Assembly (NCBI GenBank): GCA_000702025.1
Contig: JNKJ01000009.1
Span: forward strand, 1-64,000
Direction: 5' to 3'
Length of the DNA: 64,000 bases
From: Blautia schinkii DSM 10518
GTDB lineage: Bacteria; Bacillota; Clostridia; Lachnospirales; Lachnospiraceae
The position numbers and the translations under genes are program-made. Numbering within the stretch: the first letter of the stretch is position 1; every line of letters begins with the position of its first letter. Shown here one piece after another: positions 30,590-38,560 of this stretch. The notes below the pieces were generated by a model, which saw only the letters and a list, made by a program, of their open reading frames with translations, was not told the DNA's origin and ran no database searches.

Positions 30590-32603
30590 ATGTACCCTCC
30601 CTTTCATAACGGTATAACAGACCTTCCACATCAATGGCCGCACAGATTTTTCCGCTGCCCATCACACTCAGACCACTGATTCCTGTATTACTCCTGAAAT
30701 TCAGGCCAAATAATGACGGAAGCTGTTTCACAACAATACGCTTTTGCGTATACATAGAATCCACGAGGATACAGCCTTCTTTTCCCACACAGCGTACATA
30801 AATAATGATTGCATTCTTCGGTGTCTCACCCTCGAGACCATAGAATCTGCGTAAATCCACAAGGGGTATCATCCTGTTTTCATACACCATGTAAGTCCTG
30901 CCGTTTTGTTCACGGATATTATTGCGCTCCTTATCGAATTCAAAAAATCCGAACACATAACGTGCAGGTACAGAAAACCGGTAATCCGCCACCAAAAACC
31001 GGGTACACTCCATCGTAGCCAACGAAAGGGGCACTGTAATCGTGAAGGTACTTCCCTCTCCAACCACACTGTTGATATATAAATGACCTCCAGCATCCTC
31101 CAGCACACTTTTCACCACATCAAGGCCCACACCGCGTCCGGAATACTCTGTAACCTTCTCGTTTGTGGTAAAGCCGGGTGCAAGAATCATTTCTAATAAC
31201 TCTTGCTCATCATACTCCTCCTCCGGCTTATAGAACAATCCCTTTTCCCGTGCCCGACGCCGTATAGTCTCTATATTAATTCCCTGTCCGTCATCCTTTA
31301 CAGAAATACTGAGCTCCCCGCTGGAATTCTCCGCCTGGAACCAGATTTTGCCCTTACGCGACTTGCCTTTTTCCTCACGTTCCTCTGGTGCTTCGATTCC
31401 ATGGTCCACCGCGTTTCTCAAAATATGTATAAGAGCTTCAGAAACATAATCTACCACACTCTTATCCGCTTCAATATCCCCGCAGCTCACTACAAGTTCA
31501 ACCTCTTTATTCTGGTTCCTGCAGATATCCCGCAGAATTCTCTGAAGCCTTGGAACCATCCTGCTCACAGGTACCATTCTCATAGACATTACTGTATTTT
31601 CCACCTCGGCGATAAGACGGTTGATCTGATGGAAGACACCCTCGCGAATCTCCATCAATCCTTTTTCCTCCAAGGCCGCATCCAGCGACAGCGTAGAAAT
31701 CATTAACTCCGCCGCAAGATTCTGCAGCTGGTTAAGTCTCTCAACACGCACCTGAAGAAAATCACTGTCTCCGTTTCCGCTGCTTTTCATCTGTACCTGC
31801 GGCTGTTTCGGCTCCTGCTCCTTTGGTTTTAAACCTTCGCTTATCACCTCACAGGCGCTGACGAAAAGTCCCTGCCGGATTGATTCCAGCAATTTTTCCT
31901 TCTCTCCGCCTACAATACGGAAGAACACTCCGTTCTTTCCTATGTACTCGGCACCCTCCTGAGATTTCTCAAGATTATCCGGATAACTTTCCACTTCTGT
32001 ACAAAGGCCGGTAATCTGACGCATGATCATAAATGCACGTATGTTCTCCATACGGCACCCTGTCTCAAAAAGCACCCGTACTACTAACCCTTCTTTATTC
32101 GCAAAAACATCCGGCACAATCGGATTGCCTGCTGCCTGCTCTTCAGGAGTGGTATCTATTGTCTGCTCTTCCTCTGTTTCCTTATCCTTATCGCTGAGAT
32201 TTACCAGATACTCTTCCGTAAGTTTCACAATCTCATCAGCACTCTGCGGATTGTAAGCATCACCAGACATTGCCTGGGTTTCACTCTCAATATAGTCCTC
32301 AGCCATAAACAAAAGATCAAAAAGCTCCGGCGGAGCACTCTCAATCCTGCCGTATTCCTCACGGTAATAGGCAAAGAGATCCTCCAGCTTATGGGCCATG
32401 GCCGACATTTCCGGAAGTCCCATCATCGCAGAAGAGCTTTTTATTGTATGCATTACACGAAACACACTGTGCAGTTCTTCTTCTGTAAAAGAGTTTTTAC
32501 TCTCAGCCGAAATAAGCACAGCACTTAGCTGCTCCAGGAGCTGTTTGGTCTCCAGAAGATAAATTTCCAGCATTTCCAAGGCATCTGAATCAAAATATCC
32601 CAT
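30570..32603 (-). CDS. cheA: Chemotaxis histidine kinase CheA
   Basis: 677 residues. P1 Hpt domain with phosphoacceptor His in VMHTIKSSSAMMGL (about residue 50); a P2-like region about 170-260; P3 dimerisation (NQLQNLAAELMISTLSLDAAL). The P4 ATPase has the N box ILRNAVDHGIEAP, VKDDGQGIN and GRGVGLDVVKSV, and the P5 CheW-like domain is at the C-terminus. It phosphorylates CheY and possibly the REC-GGDEF protein encoded directly upstream. Ribosome site CGGAGA. Confidence 0.96.
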   Translation of the reverse strand: MGYFDSDALEMLEIYLLETKQLLEQLSAVLISAESKNSFTEEELHSVFRVMHTIKSSSAMMGLPEMSAMAHKLEDLFAYYREEYGRIESAPPELFDLLFMAEDYIESETQAMSGDAYNPQSADEIVKLTEEYLVNLSDKDKETEEEQTIDTTPEEQAAGNPIVPDVFANKEGLVVRVLFETGCRMENIRAFMIMRQITGLCTEVESYPDNLEKSQEGAEYIGKNGVFFRIVGGEKEKLLESIRQGLFVSACEVISEGLKPKEQEPKQPQVQMKSSGNGDSDFLQVRVERLNQLQNLAAELMISTLSLDAALEEKGLMEIREGVFHQINRLIAEVENTVMSMRMVPVSRMVPRLQRILRDICRNQNKEVELVVSCGDIEADKSVVDYVSEALIHILRNAVDHGIEAPEEREEKGKSRKGKIWFQAENSSGELSISVKDDGQGINIETIRRRAREKGLFYKPEEEYDEQELLEMILAPGFTTNEKVTEYSGRGVGLDVVKSVLEDAGGHLYINSVVGEGSTFTITVPLSLATMECTRFLVADYRFSVPARYVFGFFEFDKERNNIREQNGRTYMVYENRMIPLVDLRRFYGLEGETPKNAIIIYVRCVGKEGCILVDSMYTQKRIVVKQLPSLFGLNFRSNTGISGLSVMGSGKICAAIDVEGLLYRYEREGTYGRSRN

Positions 32604-32615
32604 ATTTTTCTCCGT

Positions 32616-33557
32616 TTATTTTATGCTCTCATACCATACGCTACGGTTTTTTCCACTGCGTTTGCCCTGATACAAAGCCTTATCCGCGCACTGGATGCTC
32701 TCTTCAATGCCTTCCCCTTCCAGATACACATGAAGCCCAAGTGTAATTGTCATGGAAAACTCCTGGTCCCCATGGAAAATCCTGAATTCCTCCACTTCTG
32801 TCCGGATACTCTCACTGAGCGCAAAGGCTTCCTCAACAGTAACATCAAAGAGCGCGATGAGAAATTCTTCTCCTCCCCAGCGTATAACCTTGTGGTCGCG
32901 GCAAATCCCCTCGAGGATATTTGCAAGACAAACAAGTGCCATATCTCCGGCATCATGTCCATAGGTATCATTAATACGCTTGAAATCATCGATATCCGCC
33001 ATAATAAGAACATTTTTCTTATCATCCGGCTCAGCACAGCGCATTTCCTCAAGAAGGTCACCTACGACGTACCTGCGGTTATAAAGCCCTGTAAGTCCAT
33101 CACGGAATGCCATAAAATTAAGCTTTTCCATATTGGAGCGCAGTTCCTTATTCTGCCTAGCCAGCTCATCCTGCTGCTCCTTCAGTTTCAGATGTGCATT
33201 GACCCGCATGCGCAGTTCCCCCTGCACAAATGGTTTTTTTATGTAATCACAAGCACCCACAGAGAACCCTTTTACCACATCCTCGTCCTTATCCTTAGAT
33301 GTAAGGAATATGATCGCCGCGTTACTGTTATCCTGCTCCTTAAGCTTGCTGAATAATTCGTACCCCTCCGCATCCGGCAGTACCACGTCCAGGAGAATCA
33401 AATCAGGCTGGTATTGTGCCACCGCTTCTACCGCTTCACTGCCCGTATGCGCTTCGCATATAAAAAACGGCTCCTCCTTTAATGCTGCCTTAATCTGCTG
33501 ACAGATCAAAAGGCTGTCATCAACCACCAATATGATCTGTTTTTTGTTCGTATCCAT
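32616..33557 (-). CDS. Response regulator with GGDEF diguanylate cyclase output
   Basis: 313 residues. The receiver domain (about 1-125) has phosphoacceptor Asp in LILLDVVLPDAEG and the conserved Lys in YIKKPF. A coiled-coil linker (LKEQQDELARQNKELRSNME) leads to a GGDEF domain with DIDDFKRINDTYGHDAGD and the active-site RWGGEEF. The upstream tetrapeptide is RDHK, not RxxD, so the inhibitory product-binding I-site is missing. It probably makes cyclic di-GMP when phosphorylated. Its position between cheD and cheA suggests CheA controls it, like WspR in Pseudomonas. Confidence 0.93.
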   Translation of the reverse strand: MDTNKKQIILVVDDSLLICQQIKAALKEEPFFICEAHTGSEAVEAVAQYQPDLILLDVVLPDAEGYELFSKLKEQDNSNAAIIFLTSKDKDEDVVKGFSVGACDYIKKPFVQGELRMRVNAHLKLKEQQDELARQNKELRSNMEKLNFMAFRDGLTGLYNRRYVVGDLLEEMRCAEPDDKKNVLIMADIDDFKRINDTYGHDAGDMALVCLANILEGICRDHKVIRWGGEEFLIALFDVTVEEAFALSESIRTEVEEFRIFHGDQEFSMTITLGLHVYLEGEGIEESIQCADKALYQGKRSGKNRSVWYESIK

Positions 33558-33575
33558 AGATAACCTCCATATAAT

Positions 33576-34052
33576 CTACAAAACCACTACTTTATGTCTT
33601 ACTGTGCGTACCTCAAGCTTGCTTTCATCCACATAGAAGTAAATGGTCCTGCCATAATTCTTACCTGTATCCTCTGCTGTAACCGGAATTCGCTCCTCTG
33701 CAAGGGTCCTTTTTACTGCCTCCACATTCTGCTGTCCGATTTCCCATCGTATATTGTCAGTGCTGAACATTTTAGCGCCTCCCGCAATCTTGGCAGCAAG
33801 CCTTATGCGCGGAACTCCGGCTTTCACCATCTCATCGATCAAGGCCCGTATGCCCTCATCCGCGAATTTATATGGGTTTGCCTGCTGAACCGCGCTGCTC
33901 TTAGTAGGAAGGATAATATGCACCATTCCCGCTGTACTGCCTCTCCTGTCATAAAGACATACCCCCACGCAGGAGCCCAGGGCGTAAGAGACAAGCACCT
34001 GTCCATTTCTTGCAATTTTCCCTTCGGCGATTCCTACAACAACATTTTCCAT
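33576..34052 (-). CDS. cheD: Chemoreceptor glutamine deamidase CheD
   Basis: 158 residues. The catalytic Cys lies in ALGSCVGVCLYD and His in GMVHIILP, followed by the conserved KIAGGAKMF. CheD deamidates receptor glutamines and works with CheC in adaptation. Start ATG at 34052 overlaps the cheC stop (TAGTGATG). Confidence 0.95.
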   Translation of the reverse strand: MENVVVGIAEGKIARNGQVLVSYALGSCVGVCLYDRRGSTAGMVHIILPTKSSAVQQANPYKFADEGIRALIDEMVKAGVPRIRLAAKIAGGAKMFSTDNIRWEIGQQNVEAVKRTLAEERIPVTAEDTGKNYGRTIYFYVDESKLEVRTVRHKVVVL

Positions 34053-34054
34053 CA

Positions 34055-34666
34055 CTACTGCACCCCGATTTTATCGAACATTGCCTTAAGAGAATCCATT
34101 TCCGGCATAAACAAAATCCTGCAGGAAAAAGCCTTTTCCCCTAAATGAAACACATTTTCTATCAGCAGAACATCCTCACTAAGGCGCAGGAACCGGGATA
34201 AAGGTACACTTAAAATCGCACCTCCCATATCAATACACAGGTCCGGCACGGAAACATCCATCTCCATATCAAGAAGCTGTGACAGTGCACGGATATAAGA
34301 CCCGCACATAATATTCCCAAGCTCACAGATTACACTGCGCTCCATCTCATTGGGATTTGTTATGTCTTTAGGCGGCTCACCCAACATCGCTTCCAGCAAA
34401 GTATCCGTAAAGCTTTCGTTCATCAGAAATAAAAATACGCCCTCCAGCTTGCCGAATACCTCCACGATGATTCCGGTCTGTACCTCCTCTGATATGGATA
34501 AAATTCGTGCGACCTCATGATATTTCACAATTCTCAAAAACGGTGTTTCCATTTCAAAGGGACAGTTCATCATCTGGGAAAGAGAACTCACAGCATTTCC
34601 CGTCCCGATATTTCCTAACTCCTTCAGTATATCCCTGGATTGTTCATCCATATCCTGATAATTCAT
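34055..34666 (-). CDS. cheC: CheC, CheY-P phosphatase/adaptation protein
   Basis: 203 residues with the two duplicated phosphatase signatures ELGNIGTGNAVSSLSQM and ELGNIMCGSYIRALSQL. Each provides the Glu-Asn pair that dephosphorylates CheY. It partners CheD, encoded next. No ribosome site better than AAGG is visible. Both active sites look intact, as in Bacillus. Confidence 0.95.
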   Translation of the reverse strand: MNYQDMDEQSRDILKELGNIGTGNAVSSLSQMMNCPFEMETPFLRIVKYHEVARILSISEEVQTGIIVEVFGKLEGVFLFLMNESFTDTLLEAMLGEPPKDITNPNEMERSVICELGNIMCGSYIRALSQLLDMEMDVSVPDLCIDMGGAILSVPLSRFLRLSEDVLLIENVFHLGEKAFSCRILFMPEMDSLKAMFDKIGVQ

Positions 34667-34689
34667 TAATCGTGCCTTCTTCCTGCTAA

Positions 34690-36366
34690 TTAATATTCAA
34701 ACTGTTCCACAAGATCCTTAAGTATCTGTGCCTGAGCGGAAAGCTCTTCGCTGGCAGCCGCGCTCTCCTCTGAGGTTGCAGAATTGCCCTGGACGATTTC
34801 TGAAATCAGCTCCACGCTCTTGCGGATCTGGGTAATCGCATCTGCCTGCTGCACAGATACAGAAGAAATTTTATCCACGATCGTATTCACGGCTTCTGCA
34901 CTCTCCACAGACTCCCGCAGGGAAGCAGCGGTCACATCTACAGCCCTGATACCTTCTTCCACAGCCTCCGCATTTTTTGCAATCAGCTCTGCAGTAAGCT
35001 TGGAAGCACTTGTCGTCTTAGATGACAGCCGACGTACCTCACCGGCGACCACAGAAAAGCCCTTGCCTGCGTCTCCTGCTCTGGCGGCCTCTACAGAAGC
35101 GTTGAGTGCTAATATATTGGTTTGGAAGGCGATATCTTCGATTTCCTTAACTACTCCGGTTATCTCTCTGGAATTTTTTCTTATATCTTCAATCGACTTC
35201 AGCAGAGATTGCATCTGGCAGTTACTCTTAGAAATACCTGTGCCCATAGAATCCGCGAGCTCACTGGATTTCACCGCATTATCCGCATTATCCCGCACAC
35301 TCTCTGCAATCTCATTAATACTCACTGCAAGCTCCTCAATCGAGCTTGCCTGCTCGGAAGCCCCCTGCGCCAGAGCCTGGGCTCCGTTTGAAACCTGCTC
35401 CGCACCGGAGGATACCTGCTCCGCACTGCTGCTGATCTGCTGCATAGAGTCCTTGAGCATACTGGAAATTTCATCCATGGCTTCTCCGATTGCAACAAAA
35501 TCACCCTTGTAGTTCACATGGGAATGATAATTAAGTTTCCCGCTCCCGAGCGCCCGGAGGCCGCGGCGGATCTCATCCACATAATTGTTCAGCGCCTTGG
35601 CAGTACTTCGTATATCGTCTGCCAGCTCTCCGAATTCATTCCCTGACTCATATTCCAGCTTTAATGCAAGCTGTCCGTTTGCAATTTCACTGGCGGCCTT
35701 CTTAACTGCATTGACAGGTTCAAGAATATTTCTGGTAATAATAAAACAAATAACAACGGTAAACACAATAACCAAAGCAGCAATTAATACCATCAGACCG
35801 ATAACTGAGGCATTCCTGCTGTTGGCGCTATCCATACTATTCTTTGCGTCCGCAGTACACAGTTCTGTAACCTCATTCAGGGTATTGCGCACAATATCAG
35901 CTTTGGGTTCATATATATTTTTGTATGCATCAAAGGCTTCGTCCGCCTTCCCCTCTTCCAAATAATCAAGAACTGTGTCTCTGGGAGATTTTAAGTCATT
36001 AAACTGTGATTTAAGAGTCGCTATTTTTTCATCATCGACCGTGTATCCGCTGGCAAGCAGTTCCAGGCTCGTCTCAGCTTCCGCTATCATATTTTTTGTT
36101 TTTGTAAGATAATCCTCCTGGGCTAATTTATCGGTATCCACGCACATAATTGCCAGGCTCCGCCCCACACCCTGCATATTGGCTATCATATTCAGCGATG
36201 CCTCTGCATTGGTAAAGGGTTCATTATAGAGCTTCTCCATTCGGATGGACAGTTCTCTGAAATTCATTACTGAAGTTACCACAGTTATCACGTATAGTAC
36301 AATAATAAGGGCAAAAGAAAGCATCAGCTTTCTGCCCACCTTTAAATCTTTAAAATATTTCCGCAT
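34690..36366 (-). CDS. Methyl-accepting chemotaxis protein
   Basis: 558 residues. TM1 is [19 protein letters not shown] (residues ~15-33), then a four-helix-bundle sensor of about 150 residues, TM2 [20 protein letters not shown] (~190-210) and a HAMP domain. The cytoplasmic signalling domain has the hairpin tip [20 protein letters not shown]. Glu/Gln-containing methylation helices flank the tip, giving substrates for CheR and CheD. Ribosome site GAGGGG; start at 36366 excludes 7 residues of the longer frame. Ligand unknown. Confidence 0.95.
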   Translation of the reverse strand: MRKYFKDLKVGRKLMLSFALIIVLYVITVVTSVMNFRELSIRMEKLYNEPFTNAEASLNMIANMQGVGRSLAIMCVDTDKLAQEDYLTKTKNMIAEAETSLELLASGYTVDDEKIATLKSQFNDLKSPRDTVLDYLEEGKADEAFDAYKNIYEPKADIVRNTLNEVTELCTADAKNSMDSANSRNASVIGLMVLIAALVIVFTVVICFIITRNILEPVNAVKKAASEIANGQLALKLEYESGNEFGELADDIRSTAKALNNYVDEIRRGLRALGSGKLNYHSHVNYKGDFVAIGEAMDEISSMLKDSMQQISSSAEQVSSGAEQVSNGAQALAQGASEQASSIEELAVSINEIAESVRDNADNAVKSSELADSMGTGISKSNCQMQSLLKSIEDIRKNSREITGVVKEIEDIAFQTNILALNASVEAARAGDAGKGFSVVAGEVRRLSSKTTSASKLTAELIAKNAEAVEEGIRAVDVTAASLRESVESAEAVNTIVDKISSVSVQQADAITQIRKSVELISEIVQGNSATSEESAAASEELSAQAQILKDLVEQFEY

Positions 36367-36383
36367 TATATTTACCCCTCTTT

Positions 36384-36749
36384 TCAATCTCCCAGACTGC
36401 CTTTGACAATTCTGATAAACTCATCTGATTTAAATGGTTTTACAATAAAATCCGCAGCTCCCATAACTACAGCCTTCTGGATCATCATCTCCTGCCCCAC
36501 TGCCGAACACATGACAATTTTCGCGGAAGGATCCATACTCATAATCTTCTCCAATACCTCCAACCCAGACATTCCCGGCATCGTGATATCAAGAAGTATC
36601 AGATCCGGTTTCTCCTGTTCATAAGCGTTCAGCGCCGATTCTCCATCCGGCATCTCTAAAATATCCGTATACCCGTTAGCTTCCAGTATCCGACGGATTG
36701 TTTTCCGCATAAACAGTGCATCGTCAACAATCATTATTTTTTTACTCAT
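36384..36749 (-). CDS. cheY: Single-domain response regulator CheY
   Basis: 121 residues: acidic pair DD in [16 protein letters not shown], phosphoacceptor Asp in [17 protein letters not shown], Thr/Ser in VMCSAV and Lys in FIVKPF. It carries the signal from CheA to the flagellar switch or other targets. Ribosome site TAGGGAG; it lies between cheR and the receptor gene. Confidence 0.95.
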   Translation of the reverse strand: MSKKIMIVDDALFMRKTIRRILEANGYTDILEMPDGESALNAYEQEKPDLILLDITMPGMSGLEVLEKIMSMDPSAKIVMCSAVGQEMMIQKAVVMGAADFIVKPFKSDEFIRIVKGSLGD

Positions 36750-36783
36750 AAACTCTCCCTACCTATGTATTTATTTTTCCACA

Positions 36784-37605
36784 TTAATTTTTATCAACTG
36801 TTTTCTTATACACTGCCGGAAACGCCGGTTCCAGCACTGTCTCTTCCCTGGAAAGCAGCTCTGCCAGCCCCACAAACAGATAACCACCTGGCTTAAGGCA
36901 GTTCTCAAAACGGCGGAGAAGCTTTTCCTTAGAACTTTTGTCAAAATAGATCATCACATTCCTGCAAAAAATCAAGTCAAATTTGTCTCCTTCGGGAACA
37001 GGATCCATTAGATTTTGCTTCCGGAATCGTATATGATATTTTAACTTTTCATCTAATTCAAATTTCTTGTCCGCTATAATACGACAATACTTTTTTTGCC
37101 ATGCCACAGGCAGGCTCTCCATCTCCTTGATAGGATAGACACCTTTTTTAGCAGTATCCAGCACCTCCTGAGAGATATCCGTGGCAAGGATACGTACATT
37201 CGGCATCCACTCTTCCTGATCCTTGAAGTCCTGCAAAAGCATGGAAAGGGTGTAGCTCTCTTCTCCGGTAGAGCAGCCCGCACACCAGATATTATAGAAG
37301 CTCACATGCTTGCGTGCAAACATCTGGGGCAGTATCTGCTCCTTGAGGACCGCGAAATGCGCAGGCTCCCGCATAAAGTATGTATAGTTTGTCGTGAGCC
37401 TGTTCACCATCTCGCCTGCGATCATACCCGTTTTGTCACGCTTCATCATGTTAAGAAAATCCGCAAACGATCTTGCCCCATACTTTTCCAGCGCCTTTGT
37501 GAGACGGCATTCTATCAGCACCTTCTTCTTATCCAAATTAATGCCGTAATTGTCGCGCATAAAATCCACAATACTGGAAAACTCATTTTCATTCAGCCTA
37601 ATCAC
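36784..37605 (-). CDS. cheR: Chemotaxis protein methyltransferase CheR
   Basis: 273 residues. An N-terminal helical domain is followed by the SAM-binding domain with NIWCAGCSTGEESYTLSM, RILATDISQEVL and FDLIFCRNVMIYF. It methylates receptor glutamates. It starts with GTG overlapping the end of the upstream CheW-like gene by 8 bases; its ribosome site is weak, so translation probably depends on coupling. Confidence 0.95.
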   Translation of the reverse strand: MIRLNENEFSSIVDFMRDNYGINLDKKKVLIECRLTKALEKYGARSFADFLNMMKRDKTGMIAGEMVNRLTTNYTYFMREPAHFAVLKEQILPQMFARKHVSFYNIWCAGCSTGEESYTLSMLLQDFKDQEEWMPNVRILATDISQEVLDTAKKGVYPIKEMESLPVAWQKKYCRIIADKKFELDEKLKYHIRFRKQNLMDPVPEGDKFDLIFCRNVMIYFDKSSKEKLLRRFENCLKPGGYLFVGLAELLSREETVLEPAFPAVYKKTVDKN

Positions 37606-37915
37606 TTCTCATCACCCACACTCCCGCCATCACAGCCGATAAAAGCGCGGGGTCGATATCCTCCACTCCCACATCCCTTGCTGTAATTCCATACAATATT
37701 TTTTTTCCGGTATCCAGCAGAACTCCACACTCACACTGGATTTTTTCTTCCATATAAAGATACACCGCCAACCGCCCCTCATACCGGGAAAGTCCAGCCA
37801 CCTTTTCGTCCGCACCCGGAACCTTATGTATTACCGGCTTTTCTACAATGGCAGTTATCCTGTCCTTTTCTATATACAACGTCTGACTGCCGGTGTTTGC
37901 TGCTATAAATTCCAT
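37598..37915 (-). CDS. Short CheW-like protein
   Basis: 105 residues that resemble part of a CheW SH3-like fold (AVYLYMEEKIQCECGVLLD). It is shorter than usual for CheW (~140-160). Ribosome site GAGGGATT. It is embedded between a divergent CheW and cheR, overlapping both, so it belongs to the chemosensory operon. It might be a minimal scaffold protein; assignment is by context and weak similarity. Confidence 0.55.
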   Translation of the reverse strand: MEFIAANTGSQTLYIEKDRITAIVEKPVIHKVPGADEKVAGLSRYEGRLAVYLYMEEKIQCECGVLLDTGKKILYGITARDVGVEDIDPALLSAVMAGVWVMRSD

Positions 37916-38298
37916 AATCCCTCTTTTTCTGTCAGATACTCTAAATTCAGCATAAAAGCCAGGATTTCCTGTCCCTCCGCAGAATTCATAAAGACACCTG
38001 CCCGGAGATATTCATTGGTATCATTAATTACAGGTTCCCCAAGCTCTATAAAACGCTCTTCCTCTATTTCTTCCACCCCTGTCACACTGTCGGCCTCCAA
38101 ATAAAAACACTGGTCCTTATTTTCCAATACAATCCTGTATCTGTGGTCCGTGCATACACTGCTGTCCATGTGTGCAGATAATTTCAAAACCGGCAGCTCC
38201 TCGTCCGCATCCAAACTGTCTTCAATAGACTTGACCCACGAAAGAGGCGCCAGGTAATAAAAATCCGCAAAATTAAAGAGAAGGTACAGATTATCCAT
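37903..38298 (-). CDS. Divergent CheW-like protein, first gene of chemosensory operon
   Basis: 131 residues with CheW-like beta pattern (NLYLLFNFADFYYLAPLSWV, YRIVLENKDQCFYLEADSVTGV across 60-85). The start at 38298 follows AGGAGGGACG. It overlaps the next gene by 13 bases. It may bring a second receptor-coupling surface to the array or be specific to the GGDEF output; assignment is tentative. Confidence 0.6.
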   Translation of the reverse strand: MDNLYLLFNFADFYYLAPLSWVKSIEDSLDADEELPVLKLSAHMDSSVCTDHRYRIVLENKDQCFYLEADSVTGVEEIEEERFIELGEPVINDTNEYLRAGVFMNSAEGQEILAFMLNLEYLTEKEGLWNL

Positions 38299-38375
38299 CT
38301 TTCTTCGTCCCTCCTGATCTCTTTCCTCACAATTTATGCTCTGCTTCTGCAGCAACGCTGTTTAAAGTTCATTTT

Positions 38376-38404
38376 ATCATATTTCTAAGGATATTGCCAT
38401 GCAA
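38376..38404 (-). promoter_or_regulatory. Promoter of the chemosensory operon
   Basis: TTGCAT (38399-38404) and TATGAT (38376-38381) on the minus strand, 17-base spacer. No SigD-type (TAAA / GCCGATAA) promoter was found here. Confidence 0.65.
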
Positions 38405-38462
38405 ATTTGTGTGAAAATTCAAAATAAGACCTGGACAGACCATGTAAAAATTTTTGCGGTGC

Positions 38463-38491
38463 TGGACTTTTACAGCTTATGTTGATATAAT
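38463..38491 (+). promoter_or_regulatory. Promoter of the hybrid histidine kinase gene
   Basis: TGGACT (38463-38468) and TATAAT (38486-38491), 17-base spacer, divergent from the chemosensory promoter. Confidence 0.6.
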
Positions 38492-38560
38492 AGAGCAAAA
38501 GTATTTACAGTCAATAGAATATTGCCAATATTTTCAGATATTAAGGAAAGGAACAAACCT

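Noticed and set aside
38299-38460. SigD-type motility promoter for the chemosensory operon
   Set aside because: No TAAA-N15-GCCGATAA-like pair was found; a housekeeping-type promoter fits better.
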